From: Endomychus coccineus
Taxonomy: Eukaryota; Arthropoda; Insecta; Coleoptera; Endomychidae
Length of the DNA: 64,000 bases
Assembly (NCBI GenBank): GCA_958510875.1
Contig: OY294070.1
Span: forward strand, 2,046,001-2,110,000
Direction: 5' to 3'
The position numbers were made by a program, and so were the translations under genes. Below the pieces are notes generated by a model, which was not told the origin of the DNA, did no database searches, and saw only the letters and a list, made by a program, of their open reading frames with translations. Position 1 is the first letter of the stretch, and each line of letters starts with the position of its first letter. Positions 1 to 14,600 of this stretch are shown in pieces.

Positions 1-396
1 AAAAATCTAAACTAATTCGAGTAGTTCGTATGTTCTGGAAAGCTACCTTCCAGGCAACGTTGTTTTCTTTATTATTTTTGATAATCTTAGCTAAATTATT
101 CTGCGTTTTATACGCTACGTCAATACCTAACTTACTAAGAAAATTTGAAATTGAAAGGACCTTTAAAAAACGGATCAAATAACATATAGGCGTAGTTTGT
201 TCTACAATAAATCTGATTCAACCTTTGCAAAACATTAAATTAAGTAAAACCACAATTTTAATGATATTTTCAAGATTTTACACATTCAGAATAAAATATG
301 AGAAGTCGTAATTGAACTATCAACAAAATCCCCCTTGGTAACTTTTTATAGATAAATGTTCCGTTTGCTCTGGACCACTCCCTTCTAGTAGCCAAG

Positions 397-1000
397 TTGA
401 GGTTTTATGGTTTCAGCGAAACAGTTTGTAATTTTTTATGTCTTGGTGAGAGGACACAGGTTGTTGAATGCAGGGGTACAAGGTCTTCCTCCTGGCCCAA
501 TGTGAACATTCTTCAGCGTATTTTGTATTCTGAAAACACCAAGCCTTGCCTCTCCTTGGATTGCCAGTTGGTAAGGAGGTAATCCCAGTAAGTGTCTCCA
601 TTGCTGCAGTGGGCGTAGATATCATGGTCCCTGTGATTCCAAGACATGCAAGTCTCTAGACCCTGATCAGTCTTGCCATGGTCCCTCTTTGTTGTGTTTT
701 AGGCCACCATACCAAAGAGGCGTATGTTATTGCGGGTTTAACCACCATATGTTGTACAACCAGTAGAGTATGTTCGGTCGTAGCCCCCATTTTTTTTCCA
801 AAGGAGCGTCTGGTCACAAATAATGAAGTCTCCGGTTTTTAAATTACTTTTCCCAGATGTTGGTTCCAAGTCAGTTTCGAGTCTAGTGTCAACCCGAGAT
901 ATTTGACTTGTGACTTCCCCTTTTATCTGTACAGTTTCTCCTCGAATCTTGAGAGGTCCCAAGCCCTCTAATTTGCGTTTACGCAAATTAGAGGGGACTG
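397..1000 (-). pseudogene. Jockey-like LINE reverse transcriptase fragment
   Basis: The minus strand carries broken stretches typical of the C-terminal part of Jockey-type LINE reverse transcriptase. From about 986 down there is a segment reading GLGPLKIRG...VQIKGEV, the usual 'IRG-VQIKGEVKYLGLTLD' region. From about 625 down to 413 there is TAAMETLTGITSLP...NPRRGKA, the usual 'TAAMETLLGLPPL' block. Frame changes and stops separate the pieces, so the element is dead. The family placement rests on my recollection of these conserved blocks and was not searched. It lies about 1.5 kb upstream of the GABA-B receptor start. Confidence 0.6.
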
Positions 1001-2536
1001 ATATTCAGTCCCTATGAATCCGTCCATATTGTTACGAGGTTCAGAGCCTTTTGCATTTGATCACTGGCCGTGGAGTTGTATCTCCCTTGTACCATGGCAA
1101 CTATGTCGATCGGAATATCCAAGGGTTCTGTATCCTTTGTCCTGGAGGGTTATCAGTAGTACTAATAGTATACCAGTGCTTCATTTTATCTGTATTTTAT
1201 TTAAGTTAAAAAGTCGTCAAAAAATAAAACAAGGACATTCATATAATGTGTTACTTTTGTATTGGTTAGAAAAGTTCCTGATGGTTTATCACCTTCCCAG
1301 CGTTTATAATCAAATCAATTAAATGCAGATTGAACGAATAATGTGTAGCAAATTGTGGTGTTGTCTAAAAAAACTAAATTCAACTGCAAAACGTTAATAT
1401 TTTTAGAAATTCAACTAACTTTTCTTTTATTAATTTCATTGAGTTTCACTTAACATTTTTCTAATTTACTCTTAAATTATTTTTTATTCTGATTTAAAAC
1501 ATAACTTTCGAATTAATATATTTTATTATTATTTCAATGAATATTTGTTTCTGCTTCCAATAGTTTGAATTATATAAAACAATTCATAAAATTAGAGATT
1601 GTTCAAGGGAGAGAATTAAATAATAATTTAAATCGGTAAAATACATATTTTATTCACAATTCTACAGTTTCAGTTTAAATTAATTTTTTACAAGCCATTT
1701 AATATAATAACAAAATTGAGAATTCAACGAATATACTAAGTAAAACTGATGTTTTAAGACAAATAAACATCAACATAATGAATGAAAATCTTATGCTATA
1801 TGTACCAGTAATTAGTAATTCTTAAAATCCATTGACTTCATTGGAAATTTCATATAAATACTATGATGTTGCAGTGTTTACTCATTGTATGTTTTGATAA
1901 TGAACTGTAAAATTCTAAATTACAATCAAGTTCTTTTAAATAAAATGATATCTAACAAAGAATTTTTTTATGTTGTTATCTGTAAAAATGAAATATCACA
2001 AACTAACCGACACAGCTCCATTCAAATTCAGAAATTGTATATTTTCATAACCGGTTAATTTTGCCGGGAATAGTGTCCAAATATTATTCGATGACTATTT
2101 CGCGGAACAACGTAACGTGAAAATCATGGGAAATGTATACGTTAGCTAGGGAAAATAAATAAATTAGAGACGTCATGCGCGCTAGGCTTGTATTACCGAG
2201 GGAAATTCATAAAATCAATAGAGCTGTACGAAACGTGGACTTAAATAGATATTACCTCAAAATGCCCCAAATCAGCCTTTTATATAAGTATAAATGTTAT
2301 TACTAATATGTGTCGAAAATGTAGGACAAAATCCTAAAATAAAATTAGAACTTTAATAGAAACAAATCGAGTTAAACGCTTCTTATCTCAGATAATAATA
2401 ATTCAACACGAGTTTGTTGTGATAACTTAAAATATAGTGTTCTTCGTGCAATAAATGAGGTTATCACAGTTCAGCCGTTATTGTATTGTTGTTAATAACC
2501 AACTACTGTTAAATTTGTCAGTCGACTTTACAAAAA
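1001..2536. other. AT-rich upstream region and 5' leader of GABA-B-R2
   Basis: No convincing coding sequence. The stretch is strongly AT-rich up to about 2030. A more GC-balanced block with CG dinucleotides follows (about 2040-2240). The start codon at 2537 is preceded by A-rich sequence. The promoter and 5' UTR of the receptor gene probably lie here, but no core promoter element can be assigned with confidence. Confidence 0.4.
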
Positions 2537-2681
2537 ATGAAGTTTAAATTGCGTGTTTTTTGTGTGTTGATTTGGTGCAAATTGTGCGCTCTCCAAAAAC
2601 CTTATATAGACAATAGGAGACATGACGTTTATATTGCGGGATTTTTTCCCTTCGGAAGAGGCGTGGAAAATGCCGAAACTG
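2537..2681 (+). other. GABA-B-R2: GABA-B-R2 exon 1: signal peptide and start of ligand-binding domain
   Basis: Codons 1-48 plus one base. Residues 1-19 ([19 protein letters not shown]) form a basic start followed by a hydrophobic core, as expected of a signal peptide. The first beta strand of the Venus-flytrap fold follows ([10 protein letters not shown]). The donor is GTGAGC at 2682. The next exon restores [16 protein letters not shown] in frame, which confirms the 4.2-kb first intron. Confidence 0.9.
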
Positions 2682-5600
2682 GTGAGCTTGCCTTTTTCTA
2701 TTTCAGCAACTTGACTCGGACGTATTTTTGCTTTAGTTTCACAGGAAAAGGGTTATATGACGATGTATAGCCAATACTATTTAGATCTGGCATCTTCAGG
2801 ACAGGTTACCATGCTTTCGTTTCTTATTAGGATGCTAGATTGAAGCCACTACGGATCAAACAAAGTCACAAACGCCATCCAATCGTAGATCAAATATTAG
2901 AGATATGCTCCAATCAAGAAGGCGTACATTGTTTCTTTCAATGTAGAAAAATGTTGAATAGTGTTTGTACTGACAAATGCCAAGTTGGTGGCCTATATTT
3001 TTTTATTTTTTTATTTATTAGTAAAGCCGCTTCAACATCTAGGTTATTAGCAGCATCTGGTTACGTGATTACATTTAGGTACAGAGTATAGATGAATTAT
3101 ATTGATTTGAATAGATCAGTAGCTTTTAGGAATTCGATGACGTTAGTTATGTTCTTTGAGGAGTTTCCTATGGCTTCACTCAAAGATAGGGCGACATTAC
3201 ATTTTAATCTTTCACTTTTGAATTTCCGGCACTCGATAATTAAGTGTTTCACTGTGATATGAACTTCGCACTCTTCACAAAATGGGGGATTGTTTTTTTT
3301 GAGGAGGTATTCGTGGGTTAACCTAGTGTGACCGATGCGTAATCGGGATATGATTACTTGATTTTGTCGTGTTTCGGGTGAAGAGATCTCCTGGCCTGGG
3401 GTTGCTTTGATTTCTTTTAACTTGGAGGGGATGTTTGTCCAGTTTGAGATCCACGATTCTGTTACCTTAGCTTTGATGGTCGCCTTGATGTCTCGGTGGG
3501 TGTATAAATTAAGACTTACATCGGGATCGTGGATAGCTTCTTTTGCTTTTTGGTCTGCTAACTCGTTGAGTTTTATACCTACGTGTGATGGTGTGTAGAT
3601 AAAAGAGATGGTCTTATTTGGAGAACTCACTGCTTGTATTTTATTTTTTATTGACTGCACTATTGGATCAGGTGGATACATGTATTGAAGGAGTTGTAGT
3701 GAACTTAATGAGTCAGAGCAAATGGTAATATTTTTGTTTGGACTGTCTGAAATGATCTCTACAGCTTTTAATAGTGCATATTGTTCTCCCGTGTTTGTGG
3801 AGCAGTAATCGGGAAGTCTATATTTCTTTACGTGGTTGTTTTCTATCCCCGTCACTATGGCACAGCCTATTCCATCGTTTGATTTAGAGGCATCGGTGAA
3901 TACGAACTTGCTGGGCATGTAATTTTCTTTTATTTGTTCGAATTGTTTTCTTAGAATTGCCGGATGAGTTTGTTTTTTTGAGTATTTATTCAGTTCAGTG
4001 TTGATGTTCAAAGAAGTGCAGGTCCAGGGAGCTGTTTGAGTGTTAGTAAGTTGTAGGGTTTCCTGTGGAATTTCTATATTCAAATTGGTCAAGTCACGTT
4101 TTACTCTTTCGTAAAGCGGAAGTTGTTTATATTCTTTGGTGCTGTATATCGTCTTGAAACGATTTGAGAATGCATAGTTATAGCTTGGATTTTATTTATT
4201 GGCCGAAAGGTTTGTAACATATAATAATGTTAGTTGTTGTCTTCTAATATCTAGTGGTGGTTCGTTTGCCAAACAGTGCAAACTGTGGACTGGACTGGTT
4301 CTATAAGCTCCTAGGACTAGTCTCAAAGCTGTTGATTGAATTACATCAAGTTTTTTCAAGAGATATTTTGATGCTGTGGAGTATGCTACTGATCCATAAT
4401 CTATTTTTGATCGGATAAGGGCTCTATAAATTCGTAGTAGCGAGGTGGTGTCTGCTCCCCATTTGTAGTTAGAGAGTACTTTCAACAGGTTCATAGATTT
4501 ATTGCATGATATTTTAACGTATTCTATATGATTCTTCCATGTTAGTCTCTTATCAAACACTACTCCTAAAAATTTTACTGATTCTACAAATCGGAGATTA
4601 GTGTCGTTGATTTTTAAAGTAGGGATTTCGTGTGTGGTACGTTTTGAGAAGTGCATGCATTTGGTTTTCTGAGATGATAGTTTGAACCCAGATTCATTAC
4701 ACCAAGAGAGTAGGGAATTTATAGCCATTTGGATGGTTTTAATGACGCTTCTCAAGTTTTTGCTTCTTATATATATAACAAGGTCATCTGCGAACATACT
4801 AGCCTTGACCGGTTTAGGGATGTGTTCGTGTAAACCGTTTACTGCTACTAGAAATAGAGTTGCACTCAACACTGAGCCTTGGGGTGTACCATTTTCCAAT
4901 GTTCTCGTTTGTGAATAAATTCCGTTCAATTTCACTTTGAACTTCCTGTTTTTACGGAAGTTGCTCACAAAATTTAATATGTTTCCTTGTAGTCCCCATT
5001 TGTTCAGAGTCTTAACTATGCCAAAATGCCAAGTCATATCGTAGGCTTTCTCAAGGTCGAAGAATACTGCTACCATGTGCTGTTTGTTTGCGAAAGCTTC
5101 TTGGACTTCACTTTCGAGTATGGTTATGTTGTCTGTTGTGGAACGGTGTTTACGGAAACCACTTTGTTCAGCGAATAGTAAGTTGTTATTTTCTAGATGC
5201 CATTGCAATCTAAAATTGATGATTTTCTCTATGAGCTTACACATGGTACAAGTGAGTGATATCGGGCGATACGAAGAAGCAAGGTTTTTTGGTTTGCATG
5301 ATTTTGGAATAGGTAAAATTGTTGCTTCGGTCCATGTGTCAGGAAATTCACCTTTGATGTAAATCCTGTTAAATATTTTCAATAGAAATTTTTCGCCACG
5401 CTCTGACATATGTGACAGGAAGGAGAATGGGATATCGTCTGGACCGGGGCTAGTATTAATGCAGGATGCTAAAGCATTTTCTAGTTCCTCCATAGTTATA
5501 GGTTCGTTAATGGGGCTTTCTACTTGTTCATCTTTTATGTTGTAATTCGATTCTTCTTTATTTTTATATTGATGGAATTCAGGCGTATAATTTTGATTAC

Positions 5601-8600
5601 TTGAAGTTTGGTAAAATTGGTCTGCTAGGATCTCAACTATGTCATGTTCGTCTGTGACAATTTTGTTATCCTTCGTTAAGGAGCAGATTTTAATGCTGGT
5701 TTTGGCTCCATTTATTCTCCTTATTTTGTTCCAAACTTCTGACGAAGAAGTTGAGCTTGTTATAGTTGTTGTGTATTGTTCCCACGAGCGTTTTTTACTT
5801 TGTTTCAAGATATATCTTGTTCTGGCTCTTAACTGCTTAAAATTTATCAGATTAACTGGGTTGTTGTGTCTTTTTAGTTTGTTGTATGCATTTTTGCTCA
5901 GTTTCATCGCGTTTTGACATTCTTTATTCCACCAGGGAACTACCGAACTTCTGTTTGGTAGATTCAATTTTGTTATGGTTTTGTCAGCACTTTCTATTAT
6001 CGTTGATTTAAAGTGTTCTACCATTTCGTTGACATTAGAGAACTGTTTATTGATATCAAATGTTAGAACCTCCTCCAATTGAGAAAAACTTGAATGGAGT
6101 CTGAAGTCTGAACTTATAAATACCAACTTGGTGACCTATATTGTGTCTTTGGCATTCTTTTCTTTATTGAGTAAATCCATCAAATCAGAGATCAAAAATT
6201 AGGACCTCCTCCAATTTAGAATATCTTGAATAGCGTTTGAACTGACAAATGCCAAGCTCTTATTTATTGAGTTAAGTCATTCGAAAGGACATCAAATATC
6301 AAGTCATCTTCCAAATTAGAAAAATTGAATAGTGTCTAGACTGATAAATGCCAAGTTGGTGGTCTATATTGTGTCTTTGGCATTCTTTACTTCATTGAGT
6401 AAACCCATCAAATCAGAGAACAAAAAATTAGGACCTCCTCCAATTTATAAATATCTTGAATAGCGTCTGAACTGACAAATACCAAGTTGGTGGCCTTTAT
6501 TGTGTACTTGGCATTATTTTATTTATTGAATAAAGTCATCCAATAAGACATCAAATATCAGGTCCTCCTCCAATTTAGAAATATCTTGAATAGAGTCTGA
6601 ACTGACAAATACCAAGTTGGTGGCCTATATTGTGTCTTTGGCATTCTTCTCATTGTTGAGTAAAGTCACCAAATCAGAGATCAAATATTAGGACCTCCTC
6701 CAATTTAAAAATATCTCCAATGACCTAACTTACTTACTGTGAATTTTTACAGAAGATTTTCTCGTAGCATACTAAACATAATGTAATGTATTATATCCTC
6801 TATCAGGCGAATACTGCTTAGGTAATGTCCATGTTAGCATTTCGATTTCCTGAATCCAATCCCTCGCGTCCATCGTATATATTACAAAGGAACGTTTCGT
6901 TGTGTTATTTCAGGTCGAGGAGTTATGCCCAGTGTGAAGCTGGCTTTGGATCATGTGAACGAACATTCTGGTATTTTGAGAAACTATCGACTACACATGT
7001 GGTGGAACGATACTATGGTATGTATGATGTATCCATTCAATCGTAACTATAATTACTACAACACTATGTATTTGTTACAGTTGATGCGATAGTATTTGTA
7101 AATAGAAATGAGTATTTCATTAATTGAAGATCGCATCTTTACTAGATAAGCAGTTTTAGTGATATAGTGAAGATGATGGTAACATAGCTGGTGTAATACG
7201 TATACTTAAACTAAAATCGAGTGTGTAATGCTAATAATAGACAATTTGTTATTGCAATTGGAGAGTTAAACCGAAATAACTTAAGTTCATATTATACACT
7301 TGTATAATAGATGTTGGTCCAAAGGTAATGGTGCATAGATTTCTGACGTCAAAATATTGCGATTCAAGTTCAGTTCGAAAGTCAGTATTTACTAAGATAT
7401 AGGGCAATGTTAAAATTCTATTTTGGAATATTTTGAGAACCTTTAGCAGAAATTAAGGTAGTAGTAAATTTAGTCCATGGTTTTTCTTTGACACGAGCAA
7501 TTAAAAGCCATGATTAGTTTCATGCTGCTTGTAGAGGGCTCCACCTGCGACTTCGTTCTTGCACTTTACCGCAAGAACAAAGGTATACCCTTCAAATGTC
7601 AAATGAATCAGTTCCCCCAATCGTGTTTCGTAACTCTCAGCTTCAGTGGCGGCTCCTCGAAGGAGGCTAAGGAGGCTCAGCCTCCTCACCAATTTATCTT
7701 AATGATCATTCTCCATTTTATTTCCTGTTTCTCTGATAATTTTTAAAATTTTACAATTAATTCCCCGTTCTCAGTAGTTATTTTTAATCTGGCAACAGTG
7801 CCCTGAGGCTAGACTCTCTATATATCTCAAACGCTGAGCATGTGTTGTTCAACGCAGTTGCCGTTTTTCCGACCAGTCCGAACGCCAACTGGGTAAATCA
7901 GCGAAAACGGCAACACCCTCTGGAGGCTAGCCTGCGGCAACCGCTAGCAATCCATGACATACGAGACGTGCGTTCTGCCGACTGCTGAGTAGGTCAGTCA
8001 GTGCTTGTTTGTTTATGTGTTGTCACGCCAAGTAAGGTTAGATTGTTGTCTGTTGTAAATTTAAAATGAGTGTTAGTGAGTTAGTTGCTGCCTTTTAGAA
8101 AATCCATTTAGTGAATTAACATATGATAAAAGTGTTTCTTTTAAATAAACGGCATTTACCGGATTTCAAAGGATTAGTAATGTCAGGTAACTATCAAAAT
8201 CGATCATTGTTAATACTAATAGTAATATTGACAAGACGAAGTTTTAAAAAAATCATTGATTTCCCTGTGATGCTCCAACCATCCATAAAAATAAAGACAA
8301 ATTAATTGAAACATTTGATTTTGTATTAAACAGTGATGACTTTTCAACAGATCAGGTTTCATAAATGCTGCTGTTGGTTTAAAATCTTATTATTAGAAAA
8401 TGAATAATTTTTGTTTTTTCTTGATAATTTTAAATTAATATTTGAACAAACTGATCTTATTTTTCAAATTTTACAACATAAATTCAAGAGATCGTTTGAA
8501 ACATCTCATTGGAAAAATTTCAAGTTTCCGTAATACAGAATTTCATTTTAATATTTTATTTGAAAATTTATCAACTGATGAGGCTCCCGCGAAAAGGAGG

Positions 8601-11600
8601 AAAACGTATAATTTGGTAGACAAGAAACTACATTAAGTATAAACAACTTTTTTATGAAATTTTAGATACTATTAAAGGTCAAATTGAGATTCGATTTTCC
8701 GATTTACATGAATTGAAGTTTTTTGACTTGACGAATAGAAGATTTTTCGAATCTTTTTCAAAAGAGTTCCCCAATACACTTTAATATAACTTAGTTCTAA
8801 AATATAAATTTTTTGATAAAATAGCACGGCACAATGAATTATGCGTTATATACTCGGATAAAGATATTTTAGGCCAGTACGACAGTCACGCCGATATGAT
8901 AAAATATATGATAGACAATGATTTGCAACAAGTTTCACCTCAGTTTTATAAACTACTTTGTTTGACAGTCACCATTTCTGTCACGTCGGCATCGGTGGAG
9001 AGATCATTTTCTACTCTCAGACGAATTAAAACTTACATGCCAAATACAATGGGCCAAAATCGTTTATACAATGTTAGTTTAATATCTATTGAAAAAGATT
9101 TAGTGAAACACTTAAAACAAAATGATACATTTTTTGATAATATTATTGATTATTTTTCGCAAACTAAAGACCGTAGAATTCCGTTAATATATAAAAAAGA
9201 ATAATAGAATTAATTAAAAAAAACAAAATATGAAAAATTAAAAAAAAAAGAAAACATTAAAAATCCGAAAAAAAATAGAAGACAAAAAACGAACAAAAAA
9301 ATGTTTTTGCCAAGAGAAACTCTATACCTCCACGTTGGTTCTTGCTGGGTAACAATTAGTTTTGTCACTGAAGTAGCTGGTACGGTCGCTGTGCAAAGGT
9401 TAAAAGGCTGTGAATAGAGTATATTTTTACAAAAACGTTTTATGTCCAGCCTCCTCTCTCAAAAATTCACGAGCCGCCACTGCTCAGCTTTGAGAATGCC
9501 ACAGTGCGGTGAAACAATTTGTCTGCATGTTACCTAAATAACCCTTTTACTTAAATAAGACCTTATTTAAAGAAGGAAACACACCAAGTTTGTATGAAAG
9601 GGTAAACAACTTGCAGAAAACTGGTGTTAATTCAGGCGCACATTCCTTGAGAACGACAGATGGCATATGACTATCGATGGCAGCAATATTAGGACCTAAA
9701 GTTGAATTAGCTGTCACTCAATGTACAGTCTTGGTGTCGAACTGTCATAATGTTTGCTACGTACATGTGCAAAAGGGTCGAAGACGTATTTCGTTAAGCT
9801 ATAATTATCATGGTGAAACCGGAAGTTGCTTAAATAGTGGGCATTAAATGAAAGGGATGCGTACAGTAAGAATTCTATGGATGGGCATATAGATCATCTT
9901 CTTAGACATTTTATGAGATCGGGAAGACAGTTGCGGCGGATTGTTTATTTGAGAAATCCGTTCTCTGCATTCCCAATCTCATGTTATGTACTTGCCACCA
10001 CTAACTAACCAGCAGGAGTTGGCACTATCCGCCAATAACGTAATAACTCTGTCAATACGCCGACCCCCATATGTAGGACAGGAATCTACCCGATTTGTAC
10101 CCAATGGATAAGCTCAACTTTCACAATTTTCAGTGTAACGCCGCCGTAGGTGTCAAGGCCTTCTTCGACATGATGCACAGCGGTCCACACAAATTGATGC
10201 TCTTCGGCGCAGCCTGCACCCACGTCACTGATCCAATAGCCAAAGCTTCGAAACGTTGGCATCTGACGCAGGTATCAGATTATTAAGCTACCAAACCCTT
10301 AGTTTTGGTGTAATTCTTACATTTTCAGCTTTCCTACGCTGACACGCATCCAATGTTCACCAAAGACAATTTTCCGAATTTTTTTCGAATCGTACCATCG
10401 GAAAACGCCTTCAATCCGCCCCGATTGTCGTTACTAAAGGAATTCAATTGGACTAGAGTCGGGACCATATATCAGAACGAACCAAGATATTCGCTTGCTC
10501 ATAACAGGTAATAGTAAAGAGTTTGGAACGAAAGAGAGATTTCTAAAAAGTGATTCGATTTGAATCGGACGTTTCGAGTTTTGGTGATCATTATCAATAC
10601 TAATTATGTAGAATTTCTTACAAATACAGATTCTTGGAATAGGTTTTTAATGGGATCTCATTGTAATGATCAATCAGTAGATCAACTTCAATTGATAGAT
10701 CTTACTTGTAACAGCTTAGTTTATTTTTACTTTCTAAGAATTATCTTTATTTTCATAGCTGCTTGACACAATAAGAGTACGCTCAGGTGTCTTTTATGAA
10801 CATTTTATTCTACTAATATGCATGATTCATTTAAGTAGTAATAAATAAATATTTTTTTTCAAGATTGGTCGCAGAACTCGATACTTTGGGTTACCAAGTT
10901 GTGGAAACTCAAAGCTTCACAAATGAAGTCAATTCTGCACTCGTCAAATTGAAAGAGAAAGATACCAGAGTTATATTAGGTGAGTACCTTTTAATAATAA
11001 TTCTAGGGTTTTGTAGTTCATAATAAAACGCGAATCCAACACAAATTTACACTTCAACAACTATACTATCAACTAGCTGATGTATGCGGGCCCAGTGTGC
11101 GTAACTTACACCCATAGGAACAGTTAGGGGTGTCGGCTTCGCCGTCGCTTAAACTGATTAATTGCAAATGTTAAGAAACCGCTAAAGGCGTGGAAAGACG
11201 CCAAATTATCTATTTTTAGATTGACCACCTAATTACCTTTGTGCTAATATCGATTATCGACTTGTAGGTAATTTCAATGAAAAATGGGCAAGACTGATTT
11301 TCTGCGAAGCCTATAAATTAGAAATGTACGGCAGAAAGTATCAGTGGATAGTGATGGGAACTTATAGCAAAGAATGGTGGAAGAAAACCGAGACCGAGTC
11401 GGGTTGTACATTAGAGGAACTTGAGACGGCTTTACAACAAACAATTCTTACCGATCTGTTGCCTCTGTCCACAAGTGGCGAAATAACCATATCTGGAATT
11501 GTGAGTGTCTATTAATTTTATTGGCTAACTCCCCCAACATGCGTTTGTTCCATTACAAGATCTGAATATGTTTTCAAGAGCTTTTCTTTTAATGAAGATT

Positions 11601-14600
11601 GTTATTCCTCAGTAAATTAGTCGAGGAAATAAAGCAGAAAAAAGGCCAAAGTAAAAAAAAATCGGTTTCAGTCATTTAGAAAAAATGGTACCATTTTTTA
11701 TTTTTCCAATGTGCATTTTAGCATTGAAAAATATGCATTTTCCTTTGTAGAAATGCTAAAATGCACATTAGAAAAATTAAAAATCGTAACATTTCTAAAT
11801 GACTTCCTGAATCGATTTAAAAAAAATTATCGAATACGGCCTCTTCTGCTTTATTTCCTCGACTAAATAGGAAATACATTGAATTGATTGTTATATGTAT
11901 TTTTCCAGACGGCGGATGAATATCAATCGGAATACGATTCAAGGAGAGGTGAAGAATATTCTAGATTTCACGGTTACACCTACGATGGAATTTGGGCGGT
12001 CGCTTTAGCGATCCAAAATGTCGCCCATAAGGTGAAATCTACATGGAAAAATCTGACTGTAACCGATTTCCAGTATAGGGAACCCGTTTGGGAACAATTG
12101 TTTTTGGACGCCCTTAGGAACACCAGTTTTGAAGGTATGTTCTCACAATAGTTTCTATAATTATGATTCTTGAGTCAGGTATGAATAATGATAAAAAAAT
12201 AACTCCATTTAATTGAATAAATGCTACTCCTTTCATCTTCAAATTCTAGGTGTAACTGGACCTGTAAGGTTCTACGATAACGAAAGGAAAGCTAGTATTT
12301 TATTGAAGCAATTCCAAGATGGCGAAGAGATCAAAGTGGGGGAATATAGCGCTTCTACACAACACTTGGATCTGACATTGGGGGCTCCATTGAAATGGAT
12401 CAGCAAGTAAGTTAGTCAGAATGCAGATTAAATTATCCACTCTTTTATACTTAATTACAATCAAATCAAATACGCCGTTATTTAGAAAATTTAAATATCT
12501 CTCTGCAGACAACTGCCCTTATTAAAGTTTACGTTTCTTCAATTCTAGGCATCCGCCGAAAGATCGCACGTTACTGATCATAGAACACACCAGAGTTAAC
12601 AAAACGGTGTACGCCATTCTTGCTACGTTAGCAGTTTGTGGAATTATAATGGCCACCGTCTTCCTGGGTTTTAACATCAGATATAGAAACCAGAGGTACA
12701 TAAAGATGTCCAGTCCTCAGCTGAACAATTTGATTATAATTGGCTGCATATTGACTTACACGAGCATAGTTTTTCTTGGTCTAGACTCTGGACTTTCTAG
12801 TATAGGTAAGTGAGAGGATTTTGCACATAATATTATTAATACTCAAGTCACCATTCAAAACGAATTAATTGTGTTGTTGACTGCAAGGGAAATTACAACA
12901 ATGGCCAAACGGTTTTCTGAAGATAACTACGGAAACAATGGATATCGGCTGTCCCTGTGAAATATAATAATAATAAATAAATATCTAAAGTATTGTTATA
13001 AAAACTCTTTATAGAGTTTTTATATTTTTGCCCCACGTTGGTGACAATTATTAACTAAACTCCTTTATGAGTTTTATTCTTAATTCTTTTAATCCTTTCT
13101 TCCTGTTCGTTTATTATTTTATCCTGTTCATTTATCATTTTATCCTGATTTTCTTTCATACTTCGTACATTCATATTCACATTCTCTTCACTATTCTTCC
13201 CCATATCGTTCATTCGATTTTCTATAATAACAATTTCTTTCTCAACAATATTAAACTTCCTATTTACAAAACTATTATATTCATCTAATTTATTATCTAT
13301 ACTTTCTTCATCATGTTTTCTAATTTCCTTTTTCTCTGTTTCTACTACATTCGTTATTTCCTCAGTTCTTTTATCAAATTTTTCATTCTTTCTCTTAAGT
13401 TCTTCTTTTTCAATTTTTTTATTCGTTTCATTTATCATTTTATCCTGAATTTCTGTCTTACTTTGTACATTTTTACCATTAGTTGCTTTTCTTCTCTCTA
13501 TTATCTCATCAACTTTCATATGTAAACTTTCAAGTAATTTTATTATTTGTGCTTCCATTTTTTTAAAATTATTTAATCTAGTTTTCTAATTTACTTTGAT
13601 TACGCGGTTCTATTTGAATTTCCTTTTCATAATGACATTTTATTTCCCTTTTTCAAATGGCCTCACGTTTGAGCGACAATTGTTATAAAACTGACAGAAC
13701 TATTACATTGTTACTAATCTGACGTCTATAAAATTGCATCGACCAATCAGAATTTAGTATTCTTTAAATTTTTAATTATTGGAGATTTTCAACTTATTTT
13801 AAATGATGATGATTCCTTCTTTTTAAATTCATATTGCCTACATTTTTCCACACACTTTGGTATAAGATAACCTATGATTAGGTTATTATTAATATGATTA
13901 TTCCTATAATTATTATAAATTTGACAGTTGCCATTATTAAAAACTAATACATAATATAACATTTCTTTAACATTATATAACTCAAATTTACTAATCCTAA
14001 CTTATATCTATAACATTTTTCTCAATAGTTTGTGCTATCTCATGATAGTTTTTGTAATCATTTTAATTATGATTTCTGTCTTCGTAACACTGTACGTTTA
14101 TTCACTTTCACTGAAGTTCTTGTTTTACACTTTAATTCTAATTACATTGTTGTTTATTATGTTTTACATTGTTCATTATATTATACTAACTATTATTTAA
14201 CTTTTAACATTGTATTTAATTCCATATAAGATCTTTTTATTAATCTTTTCTAATTTTCAATGTTCGGTAAGTTCTAATTTTATCATTTTATTGTTTAGGA
14301 AATGAAATCATAACAGTATATTAGCTACGTGTTGTACAATGATTCGCCAGCAATTTTGTTATCGCATGTTGCTGATATTTGAAGATGTAACTCTGAATTT
14401 TGTTGAATAACGTCATATTGTTTCATCTTTTACGAATACATACAATGCTAAACTATTCTAGAAGCTTTTCCATACATCTGCACGGCCAGAGCTTGGACCT
14501 TGATGGCTGGATTTTCCTTAGCTTTCGGTGCCATGTTCAGTAAAACGTGGCGGGTGCATTCGATTTTCACCGACGTAAAATTAAACAAGAAAGTGATTAA

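Larger units (their letters stand above)
6914..12406 (+). other. GABA-B-R2: GABA-B-R2 exons 2-8: Venus-flytrap extracellular domain
   Basis: Residues about 49-432. The exons are 6914-7017, 10134-10271, 10329-10507, 10864-10979, 11268-11500, 11909-12134 and 12250-12406. Landmarks shared with subunit 2 are GVKAFFDM...[83 protein letters not shown] and [10 protein letters not shown]. Subunit 2 does not bind GABA in known receptors, and the same is assumed here. Introns 3, 4 and 5 are short (56-356 bp). Intron 2 (7018-10133) contains an hAT element. Confidence 0.9.
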
